11,493 nt of DNA from Thiorhodovibrio sp. (lineage in GTDB: Bacteria > Pseudomonadota > Gammaproteobacteria > Chromatiales > Chromatiaceae), in the NCBI GenBank assembly GCA_007128075.1, contig SKYD01000088.1:1-11493 (forward strand), written 5' to 3'. Of the stretch, positions 1 through 6,524 are shown piece after piece. Each line of letters opens with the position of its first letter. Position 1 is the stretch's first letter. A model generated the notes under the pieces. That model did no database searches. It saw nothing but the letters and a program-made list of their open reading frames with translations, and had not been told where the DNA came from. The position numbers were made by a program, and so were the translations under genes.

Positions 1-324
1 CTGGGCTGGTATCAGAGCCTCAGCCCCGACGAACAGCACCATGTCAATGAGTATCTTGGCTTTGCCAGCGAGCCGATGCCTTGGCCGCTGATTCGCAGTG
101 CCTTGGCATCGGTGGGCAATCTAGCCATTGTCCCGATGCAGGATCTCTTAGCACTCGACGGCAATCATCGCATGAACCGCCCGGGCACCATTGAAGGCAA
201 CTGGGGCTGGCGCTTTGCTTGGAATGCCATCCCGCCAGAGTTGGCTGGTCGGCTGCGGCAGTTGGTCACGCTCTACGGTCGCTTGCCACAAAACGCGGCT
301 GCCCAAAAGCCAGCAGAAACCTGA
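1..324 (+). CDS. malQ: 4-alpha-glucanotransferase (amylomaltase), C-terminal end, 5' partial
   Basis: The frame is open from base 1 and gives the last 107 residues of a protein whose start lies outside the window. MalQ transfers alpha-1,4-glucan segments between maltodextrins in the cytoplasm (GH77 family). The recognisable part is the GH77 C-terminal signature: NLAIVPMQDLLAL followed by HRMNRPGT and EGNWGWRF, which in the family includes the conserved 'MQD(L/I)L' and 'MN.PGT..GNW.WR' blocks near the end of the enzyme. It ends at TGA 322-324, and that stop shares its A with the recJ start (TGATG), so the two genes are very probably co-transcribed and translationally coupled. The family call is confident. 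The function of the whole protein cannot be judged because most of the barrel is missing here. Confidence 0.9.
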   Translation: MGWYQSLSPDEQHHVNEYLGFASEPMPWPLIRSALASVGNLAIVPMQDLLALDGNHRMNRPGTIEGNWGWRFAWNAIPPELAGRLRQLVTLYGRLPQNAAAQKPAET

Positions 325-2075
325 TGCCAGCTCCTCGCCGCTCGTCTACAGTGTCGTTCCATGCCCCGGTGCGCTTGCGTCGTCTGCACCCCCAGACCAG
401 CGCGTATCAAAATTTAGACACTTTGCTCAATGAGCTATACCGCAGTCGTGGCGCCGCAGCCCGCGAGCGCTGTGAATTGGACGCGCTGTTGCCTGCCAGT
501 GCGCTGCATGGGATCACCGCCGCTGCGGATCTGCTCGCCACCGCGATTGAGCAGCGCCAGCGGCTATTGGTCATCGGCGATTATGATGCCGATGGTGCCA
601 CTGGCTCGGCGCTGGCGCTGTTGGTCTTGCGCGCATTTGGTGCCGCTGAGGTCGATCATCTGATTCCCAGTCGCTTCACCAATGGCTACGGCCTCAGCCC
701 GGCGTTGATTGATATCGCCGCCACCCGCCAGCCCGATTTGATCATCACCGTTGACAATGGCATCGCCAATGTCGAGGCCATTGACCATGCCCACAAACTC
801 AAGATTCCGGTACTGATCACCGATCACCATCTGCCCGGGGCGGAGCTGCCAGCAGCAGCGGCCATTGTCAATCCCAATCAGCCCGACTGCGATTTTCCCA
901 GCAAATGTCTTGCTGGGGTTGGGGTGATGTTTTATCTGCTGGCTGCCACCCGAGCCAGCTTGCGACAACGCGGCTGGTTTGCGCACCATCCCGAGGTGAA
1001 TCTTGCAGATTATCTCGATCTCGTGGCACTAGGCACGGTGGCGGATGTGGTCACGCTCGATGCCAATAACCGCATCTTAGTCGAGCAAGGGCTGCGCCGT
1101 ATCCGCGCCGGCCGCTGTCGCCCCGGGTTGCGCGCCCTGCTCGACATTGCCGGGCGGCGCTTAGAACAACTCACCGCCCGCGATCTGGCCTTTGTTGCCG
1201 CTCCTCGGCTCAATGCTGCGGGACGGCTGGAGGATATGTCACTTGGTGTTGAATGTTTGGTCACTGCCGATCCGGTGCAAGCAATGCAGTTGGCGCGTCA
1301 ACTCGACACCCTCAATAGTCAACGCCGCGTTTTAGAGGCCGACATTCGCCAGGCAGCACAAGCAGTGGTGGAACGGCTTAATCAACAGCTAACCCAACTG
1401 CCACCCGGGTTATGCCTATATGACGCAGGCTGGCATTCAGGGATTATCGGCATTGTTGCGGCGCGGTTGCGCGAACGCTATCAACGCCCAGTGATTGTGT
1501 TTGCCCCCGCTGGCACTCAGGATGTGATCACAGGTTCGGCGCGCTCGATTGAACAGCTTCACATCCGCGATCTCATCGAGCGCATTGCCAGCGCGGTGCC
1601 AGGGCTGATTCTGCGCTTTGGTGGCCATGCGATGGCCGCCGGGCTGACCATCAAGCGTGATGATTTCGATCAATTTCGTGCCGCATTTGATACCATGGTG
1701 GAGCAAGAACTTGGTGTCGCTGAGCCAGTGCGTGAACTGGTTTCGGATGGCGAACTAGGCAGCGAACTGTTGACGCTGTCCTGTGCCGAGTGTTTGCGCA
1801 CCGTCGCCCCCTGGGGCAAGGGGTTTCCAGAGCCGCTGTTTGATGGCATCTTTGAAGTCAGCGGGGCACATGTCGTTGGCAATCGTCATCTCAAACTCCA
1901 CGCCCGTCCACCAGGTGGGGTGCCGCTAGAGGCGATTGGCTTTGGACTGGCTGAACAGCGCGCTGCCATCACCCCCGACATGCAGTTGGTGTATCGACTG
2001 GATGTCAACGACTATCGCGGACTGCGCCGTCCGCAACTGATTTTGGAGCACTTGCAATCGACCCCATCGACCTAG
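324..2075 (+). CDS. recJ: Single-stranded-DNA-specific 5'-3' exonuclease RecJ
   Basis: RecJ degrades single-stranded DNA 5' to 3' in the RecF recombination pathway, mismatch repair and base-excision repair. The protein has 583 residues from ATG 324, close to the 577 of E. coli RecJ. Visible motifs: DYDADG at residues 86-91 (metal-binding DHH motif I), VDNG, the DHH signature TDHHLPG with D167-H168-H169, the block LVALGTVADVV, RLNAAGRLED from residue 295, GWHSGIIGIVAARL with H371, and GGHAMAAG at 433-440 (DHHA1 domain). The C-terminal part fits the OB-fold region and ends near the family's usual terminus. An upstream ATG at 219 is in frame but would overlap malQ by more than 100 bases. ATG 324 overlaps the malQ stop by one base and gives the expected length. 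No strong Shine-Dalgarno is seen, consistent with coupling to malQ. Confidence 0.97.
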   Translation: MPAPRRSSTVSFHAPVRLRRLHPQTSAYQNLDTLLNELYRSRGAAARERCELDALLPASALHGITAAADLLATAIEQRQRLLVIGDYDADGATGSALALLVLRAFGAAEVDHLIPSRFTNGYGLSPALIDIAATRQPDLIITVDNGIANVEAIDHAHKLKIPVLITDHHLPGAELPAAAAIVNPNQPDCDFPSKCLAGVGVMFYLLAATRASLRQRGWFAHHPEVNLADYLDLVALGTVADVVTLDANNRILVEQGLRRIRAGRCRPGLRALLDIAGRRLEQLTARDLAFVAAPRLNAAGRLEDMSLGVECLVTADPVQAMQLARQLDTLNSQRRVLEADIRQAAQAVVERLNQQLTQLPPGLCLYDAGWHSGIIGIVAARLRERYQRPVIVFAPAGTQDVITGSARSIEQLHIRDLIERIASAVPGLILRFGGHAMAAGLTIKRDDFDQFRAAFDTMVEQELGVAEPVRELVSDGELGSELLTLSCAECLRTVAPWGKGFPEPLFDGIFEVSGAHVVGNRHLKLHARPPGGVPLEAIGFGLAEQRAAITPDMQLVYRLDVNDYRGLRRPQLILEHLQSTPST

Positions 2076-2362
2076 CCAACCCGACCAGCGTTGAGCCACC
2101 GAGCAAAAGCCAGATCAAGCGCGAGCATCAGGCACTGCAAACACTGGCAAAAGCGTTGCTGAGCCTGTCATCAAGCCAGATGCAGCAATTGACTTTTAGT
2201 GAAAAAACCTGGGAAGCGATTCGTGAAACTGCACGCATCAAAGACCCTCGCGCCCTGCGCCGCCACCACAAGCGCGTCGCCAACTGTTTAGCACGCGAGG
2301 ACATCACCGAGCTGCAACAAATGATTGAGGGCAAACGCGGACGCGCAAAAAAACTTACATGA
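2057..2362 (+). CDS. Short DarP/YjgA-like (DUF615) protein, N-terminal half only, unusual start
   Basis: The frame resembles the N-terminal half of DarP (YjgA), a factor of 50S ribosomal subunit maturation. KSQIKREHQALQTLAKALL matches the family block seen in E. coli as KSEIKRDAEELKRLG, and a second helical block (WEAIRETARIKDPRALRRHHKRVANCL) follows. E. coli DarP has 183 residues; here only about 101 are possible, and the C-terminal half is absent in every frame after 2362. The start is uncertain. Between an in-frame stop at 1952 and TTG 2156 there is no ATG, GTG or TTG, yet the conserved block begins well before 2156. I give ATC 2057 as the start because GGAG at 2045-2048 lies 8 bases before it. 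TTG 2156 would yield only 68 residues and cut the conserved block. It overlaps the recJ end by 19 bases in another frame. It may be a decaying gene. Confidence 0.6.
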   Translation: MDPIDLANPTSVEPPSKSQIKREHQALQTLAKALLSLSSSQMQQLTFSEKTWEAIRETARIKDPRALRRHHKRVANCLAREDITELQQMIEGKRGRAKKLT

Positions 2363-2383
2363 CTGTATGAAAGATGCAATAGC

Positions 2384-2461
2384 GTTTGCGAGATGCGGCA
2401 ATCATGTTTAATCTGTAGCAGTCAGTAGCCGTGTGACAAAAAACAAATCGTGTCAAGTAAG
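2384..2461 (+). promoter_or_regulatory. Weak candidate promoter elements before the EF-hand gene
   Basis: The 137-base gap between the DarP-like gene and the EF-hand gene should hold a promoter, because the EF-hand gene has its own terminator. Two weak pairs are seen: TTGCGA (2386-2391) with TTTAAT (2407-2412), 15 bases apart, and GTGACA (2433-2438) with AGTAAG (2456-2461), 17 bases apart. A short inverted repeat TGACA/TGTCA (2434-2438 and 2451-2455) overlaps the second pair and could be an operator. None of these is strong enough to choose from sequence alone. Confidence 0.25.
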
Positions 2462-2499
2462 GCCGATTTTCAGAACCAAACCAACGAGGAGCGTAATTG

Positions 2500-3015
2500 A
2501 TGCGTCAACTAATATTGATGGTATTGTGTGGTTTTGCGGTGACGGCGTTTGCCGAGGTGCCGCCGGCAAGCCCCACCGAGGCATTTTTCCAAGAACTCGA
2601 CACCGATGGTGATGGCAAGGTGACGCTTGAGGAAGCACTTGCCCCGCAACGGGCGCGGTTTCAGGAGATCGACACCGATGGCGATGGCTTCATCTGTGCC
2701 GATGAGGCCAAGGCCGCGTTTGAATCCCAGGTGCCTGCCGAGATGCTAGAGCAAATGCGCGAGCGCGGGATGCCTGATCCAGGTGAGACCTTTATCAAAA
2801 ATCTCGATACCGACGGCGATGACAAGGTCAGCATGGACGAGTTTTTGCAGCCCGCGATTAACTCATTCAATAGCATGGACACCACGGGCGATGGTGTGGT
2901 TACCCCAGAGGAGGCCACTGCCTATTTCGATGCCATGCAGGAAAAGATGCAGCAGCGCATCCGCGAGATGCAAGAAAAATTTGAGCAGGCGATGCCGCCT
3001 GGTGCTCACGACTAA
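2500..3015 (+). CDS. Exported four-EF-hand calcium-binding protein
   Basis: A protein of 171 residues with a signal peptide (Met-Arg-Gln, hydrophobic LILMVLCGFAVTAFA, likely cleavage after AFA at residue 18), so probably periplasmic or secreted. Four 12-residue EF-hand loops follow in two pairs: DTDGDGKVTLEE, DTDGDGFICADE, DTDGDDKVSMDE and DTTGDGVVTPEE. All keep Asp at 1 and Glu at 12. The third has Asp instead of Gly at position 6, and the fourth has Thr at position 3. The pairs are separated by a Met- and Glu-rich helix, and the C-terminus is another long Glu/Gln/Met-rich helix. Calcium binding is a confident family inference; the partner or purpose is unknown. ATG 2500 is preferred to the adjacent TTG 2497 because GAGGAG (2486-2491) lies 8 bases before it. 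The gene is followed by a clear terminator and appears to be its own transcription unit. Confidence 0.9.
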   Translation: MRQLILMVLCGFAVTAFAEVPPASPTEAFFQELDTDGDGKVTLEEALAPQRARFQEIDTDGDGFICADEAKAAFESQVPAEMLEQMRERGMPDPGETFIKNLDTDGDDKVSMDEFLQPAINSFNSMDTTGDGVVTPEEATAYFDAMQEKMQQRIREMQEKFEQAMPPGAHD

Positions 3016-3043
3016 TCGCACAGCTTTGCTTTAATAAGCGACT

Positions 3044-3090
3044 CACCCGACGGAGCTTCACCATGAGGCACGGCGGGTGTTTTATTGTTT
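3044..3090 (+). terminator. Rho-independent terminator after the EF-hand gene
   Basis: CACCCG (3044-3049) pairs with CGGGTG (3074-3079), extended inward after one mismatch by CG/CG, and an inner stem GCTTCA (3055-3060) pairs with TGAGGC (3064-3069, one G-U) around the loop CCA. A T-rich tract TTTTATTGTTT (3080-3090) follows at once. This is a typical intrinsic terminator for the EF-hand gene. It ends only 15 bases before the glycosyltransferase start codon, so it may also lie in that gene's leader. Confidence 0.88.
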
Positions 3091-3105
3091 ATGGTCTCAA
3101 AATAA

Positions 3106-5190
3106 ATGTTTAATCAACCGATTCAATTTCATATTGAAGAGCGTTCCGTCGATGCGGGTGTGTTGTATCTGGCAGGCTGGTGCTTTTCCGTCGCTTCGCT
3201 CGAGCAAACCCAGTTACAACTGCGGGCGGGCAAAACCATTGTCGCCAGTTTTGCCTGTTCAAAGGCTCGCCCCGATGTCCGCGCTGCATTTCCAGATGTG
3301 TTCGGTGCGACCGATGCGGCACCGCTGTGTGGATTTGATCAGTGGATTGAGCTACCAGCCAAAGTGACCCGGCTTAAGCTGATTGAGGTGCTCAGTGGAC
3401 GCACACTCATACAGATCAAATTGCCACGACGCTCAGAAACCAACAATGATTGGGTGGTCGGCAACGCATTGCCGACAGCAGATACAGGTGCGCTAGCGAT
3501 TGGTCGCGCCCTCTATCGCAAGGCACGGACAGCCCTGCGTATTGACAACGCATTGTCGCCTAAACAGTGGAAATTGTGGTATCACCAAGCGCGTCAAGAA
3601 TTTCATTATCAACGCTATATTGCACAGACCACGCAGATTCGTAGCAGTCCACTCTCGATTAGCACAGCCTTTACTGAAAAAAATCGCATTACTCCACGAT
3701 TACGCGCCCTGCTAACCCAAGCGGCAGCTAAGTTTAGCTATCAACCGCTAATCAGCATTGTGATGCCAGTCTACAATGTCGATCCCATTGTATTGGTTGA
3801 GGCGATTGCCTCGGTTCAGGATCAGATTTATCCGCATTGGGAGCTGTGTATTGCGGATGATGCCTCAACCCAAGCCCAGACCCAGACCGCGCTTCAGCTC
3901 TACGAACAACACCCCAACATTCACATCGTTTGGCGACAGGAGAATGGCCATATTTGTCAGGCAACAAATTCTGCCGCCGAGCGTGCCAGCGGCGAGTTTG
4001 TGGTGTTTCTCGATAACGACGATCAGCTCGCTCCCCACGCGCTGTTTGAGATCGTGCGGCTGTTGCAGCATCAGCCCGATGCTGATGTCATTTATTCCGA
4101 TGAGGACAAGCTCGACGCTGAAGGCAACCATTATGATCTGCACTTCAAGCCCGATTGGTCGCCCGTGCTGTTATTGGGATTTAATTACATCAATCATTTA
4201 ACCTGTGTGCGGCGCAGTTTATTTGAACAAGTCGGGCGCTTGCGCCCAGGCTACGAAGGTGCTCAGGACTATGATCTGCTGTTGCGGGTCACGGAACACA
4301 GTCCTCGCGTGGCGCATCTGCCCAAAATTCTCTATCACTGGCGAGCCATCGCTGGCTCCACGGCACTCAACGCTGGCGAAAAAACCATTGTTGCGACATC
4401 TGCCGAGCGCATCCTCAAAGAAGCTTTGCAACGGCGCGGACACGATGCCAAGCCCTATACCCCAGAATTTGCCCAGCGCTTCGGTCTGCCGATCTGGCAG
4501 CTTGATTGGCCCGATCAGGGTCCCAGCGTTGAGATCATCATCCCTACCTTCAATCAACTAGAGCTATTACGGGCTTGTATTCAGTCAATTCAAAAACGCA
4601 CCACCTATCGCAATTATTCGATTCGAATTATTGATAATGACTCCGATTGTGCTGAAACACTCAGTTGGCTGGGTTCCATTCAAAACGCGCCCTCTATCCG
4701 CGTCCAGCACATTGCCAATCAAGATGGTGAATTTTCGTTTAGCCGCATCAACAACTTAGCGGTGGCAAGCTCAACAGCAGATCTAATTTTATTTTTAAAT
4801 AACGACACCGAGGTCATTGAGCCACACTGGCTGAGTCGTCTGGTAGGCTATCTTGGGATGCCTGGGGTGGGGGTCACTGGAGCGCGTCTGCTCTATCCAA
4901 ACGAGACCGTGCAACATGCCGGAGTGACCTTAGGGATCGACCGAGGCTGCGCCCCAGGTCATGCTTTTGCCCATCTGCCAGCCACCGCGCCGGGTGATTT
5001 TTTATGGCACAAACTGCGCATGAGTGTGCAGCAGTCACTGGTGCCTGTCTATTGGTCAGACGAGCGGACTTTATCCGTGTTGGCGGCTTTGATGAGGCAG
5101 AGTTTGCGGTCTCACTTAATGATATTGATCTGTGCCTTAAACTGGCGGATCAAGGGCTGCGCACAGTCTATGTTGCTGGTGCTGAGTTAA
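3106..5190 (+). CDS. Glycosyltransferase, upstream ORF: GT2 domain plus the front half of a second GT2 domain
   Basis: This 694-residue ORF is the first part of what was probably one GT2-GT2-GT4 enzyme of a cell-surface polysaccharide pathway. Residues 1 to about 213 form an accessory region (a likely beta domain with LYLAGWCF and a 'ARPDVRAAFPD' motif of the kind found in front of large glycosyltransferases). The first GT2 domain starts at about residue 214 (PLISIVMPVYN) and has a DXD-like LDNDD (D303-D305), YSDEDK with D332, and an acceptor-side motif YEGAQDYDLLLR. The second GT2 starts at about 473 (PSVEIIIPTFNQ) with the DXD-like LNNDTE (N565-N566-D567). Family similarity stops near residue 631 at a run of six T; the remaining 60-odd residues look like out-of-frame sequence, and the true continuation is in the -1 frame (next entry). 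The start ATG 3106 has no clear Shine-Dalgarno; the in-frame ATG 3091 runs into a stop. Donor and acceptor sugars cannot be told. Confidence 0.85.
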   Translation: MFNQPIQFHIEERSVDAGVLYLAGWCFSVASLEQTQLQLRAGKTIVASFACSKARPDVRAAFPDVFGATDAAPLCGFDQWIELPAKVTRLKLIEVLSGRTLIQIKLPRRSETNNDWVVGNALPTADTGALAIGRALYRKARTALRIDNALSPKQWKLWYHQARQEFHYQRYIAQTTQIRSSPLSISTAFTEKNRITPRLRALLTQAAAKFSYQPLISIVMPVYNVDPIVLVEAIASVQDQIYPHWELCIADDASTQAQTQTALQLYEQHPNIHIVWRQENGHICQATNSAAERASGEFVVFLDNDDQLAPHALFEIVRLLQHQPDADVIYSDEDKLDAEGNHYDLHFKPDWSPVLLLGFNYINHLTCVRRSLFEQVGRLRPGYEGAQDYDLLLRVTEHSPRVAHLPKILYHWRAIAGSTALNAGEKTIVATSAERILKEALQRRGHDAKPYTPEFAQRFGLPIWQLDWPDQGPSVEIIIPTFNQLELLRACIQSIQKRTTYRNYSIRIIDNDSDCAETLSWLGSIQNAPSIRVQHIANQDGEFSFSRINNLAVASSTADLILFLNNDTEVIEPHWLSRLVGYLGMPGVGVTGARLLYPNETVQHAGVTLGIDRGCAPGHAFAHLPATAPGDFLWHKLRMSVQQSLVPVYWSDERTLSVLAALMRQSLRSHLMILICALNWRIKGCAQSMLLVLS
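4991..5045 (+). other. Frame break / candidate -1 frameshift site in the glycosyltransferase
   Basis: The upstream frame reads GAT TTT TTA TGG, which contains the heptamer T TTT TTA (4998-5004) in the phase needed for simultaneous -1 slippage. After nine bases a stem CTGCGCA (5014-5020) / TGTGCAG (5025-5031, one G-U) closes a TGAG loop, and an outer GGCAC (5006-5010) / GTGCC (5041-5045) pairing is possible. Moving to the -1 frame at this point gives uninterrupted GT2 similarity (AVTGACLLVRR, NDIDLCLKL). One extra T here would restore a single frame, so a lost T explains the arrangement equally well. Confidence 0.6.
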
Positions 5191-6524
5191 TTCATCGCGC
5201 CTCAGCAACCCGCAATCGTGAGGATCCCCCAGCAGAATTGGCGGCGTTTCGAGCGCGTTATTCCGCTCGCCAAGACCCTTATTACAATCCCAATCTTTGC
5301 TGCGAACAAAGTTATGCCATTCGCTCGGATTGTACACTCGATTATGCGGACTATTTGTCTCGTCCGCTTAAAGTCTTTTTCTTTACCCACAATCTTAACC
5401 ATGAAGGCGCGCCGGGGATTCTTGGTGCGGTGGTGCAGGGACTGCATCGTCAAGGGCGCATCCGCCCGACTGTGGTGTCATTTAGTGATGGCCCGTGGCG
5501 AGCAACCCTGGAACAACAGGGGATTGCAGTGCAGATTGTCTCAATGCGCGGCAACAAAAGCATTCTTGATACCTGGTTGAGCCATAAAGAACTTGACGAG
5601 ACGGTGGCACAGCTCAAGACCTTTTTGCGCCAACAGCAGCCCGACATGGTGGTGACCAATGTGCTCAATACCTTTTTTGTCGTCGAGGCGGCGCATCAGG
5701 CGGGGATTCCAGTGCTGTGGTGGATCCATGAAAGCTATGATCAACGCCTGATCGCCAAACATCTGCCATTTCCCGCATTGCCGCGCTGTGAGGCGGCATT
5801 GGCGCAGGCTGACCATGTTCTTTTTGTCTCTAAGGACACCAAACGACTCTATGAGCACTATACCCCGCATTGCTCGGTGATCTATAACAGTCTCGATGAT
5901 GCGCGGGTGCAAACGCCTATCACTGCTGACCGTCAACAAGCAGCACGGGCAGCATTGGGGATCGCGCCGGATCAGACCGTGATTTTGACCATCGGTACTG
6001 TCTGTGAGCGCAAAGACCAATACACCTTGGTCGAGGCAGCGCGGCTGTTATCGCGCCAGCATGAAGATTTTGTGTGTTATTTGGTTGGCTATCGTGACAG
6101 CATTGCCTATGGCAATTCACTCCAGCGTCAGATTCAGTCCCTAGGGCTTGATCACTGCGTTAAACTGATCCCTGAAATCCAACAGGTCGATGACTATTAT
6201 CTTGCGGCGGATATCTTTGTCTGCACCTCGCTCAATGAATCCTATTCACTGGCAATTTTAGAGGCAATGGCGTTTGCCTTGCCGATTGTCACCACCCCTT
6301 GTTTTGGGGTTACCGAACAGGTGCGCTTTGGGATGAATGCGTTGCGCTTTGATTTTCAGTGTAGCCAGACCTTAGCCACGCATCTGGCGCACTTGATCGA
6401 TTATACCGAACAGCGCCAAACGATGGGACAGCACTCCAAAGATATTTTACGAGCGATGCAATCCCATGCCGAGATGATCAACCGCCATGCGCATCTGATC
6501 TTCACCACCTATTTGCAAAGCTAA
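5004..6524 (+). CDS. Glycosyltransferase, downstream ORF: rear half of the second GT2 domain plus a GT4 domain
   Basis: This 506-residue frame continues the interrupted protein. Residues 1 to about 115 are the missing rear half of the second GT2 domain: AVTGACLLVRR, VGGFDEAEFAVSLNDIDLCLKL (the ND-x-D motif holding the likely catalytic base) and IHRASATR. From residue 121 (PLKVFFFTHNLNHEGAPG) a GT4 (GT-B fold) domain follows, with VLFVSKDT, VIYNSLDD, the nucleotide-sugar region around TIGTVCERKDQ, and the retaining GT4 E-x7-E motif with E412 and E420 (ESYSLAILE). ATG 5004 lies 6 bases after GGTGA, so internal initiation is possible. If joined to the upstream ORF the whole would have about 1139 residues. 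Its stop TAA (6522-6524) overlaps the stop of the convergent BPSS1780-family gene. Role inferred: assembly of O-antigen, capsule or another surface glycan. No other glycan gene lies in the window. Confidence 0.85.
   Translation: MAQTAHECAAVTGACLLVRRADFIRVGGFDEAEFAVSLNDIDLCLKLADQGLRTVYVAGAELIHRASATRNREDPPAELAAFRARYSARQDPYYNPNLCCEQSYAIRSDCTLDYADYLSRPLKVFFFTHNLNHEGAPGILGAVVQGLHRQGRIRPTVVSFSDGPWRATLEQQGIAVQIVSMRGNKSILDTWLSHKELDETVAQLKTFLRQQQPDMVVTNVLNTFFVVEAAHQAGIPVLWWIHESYDQRLIAKHLPFPALPRCEAALAQADHVLFVSKDTKRLYEHYTPHCSVIYNSLDDARVQTPITADRQQAARAALGIAPDQTVILTIGTVCERKDQYTLVEAARLLSRQHEDFVCYLVGYRDSIAYGNSLQRQIQSLGLDHCVKLIPEIQQVDDYYLAADIFVCTSLNESYSLAILEAMAFALPIVTTPCFGVTEQVRFGMNALRFDFQCSQTLATHLAHLIDYTEQRQTMGQHSKDILRAMQSHAEMINRHAHLIFTTYLQS

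Noticed and set aside
219..323. Longer RecJ start at ATG 219 adding 35 residues
   Set aside because: It would lie entirely inside malQ in another frame, and the extra residues have no RecJ character; ATG 324 gives the usual length.
2347..2420. Frameshift at the A7 tract as the cause of the short DarP-like protein
   Set aside because: Reading on in the other two frames gives no DarP-like C-terminal sequence before stops, so a single indel does not restore the missing half.
2497..2499. TTG 2497 as the EF-hand gene start
   Set aside because: ATG 2500 is the standard codon and has better spacing from GAGGAG; the difference is one residue.
5541..6020. 159-residue antisense reading frame inside the GT4 region
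   Set aside because: It is opposite clear GT4 motifs, shows no recognisable domain and is the expected shadow of a GC-rich coding frame.
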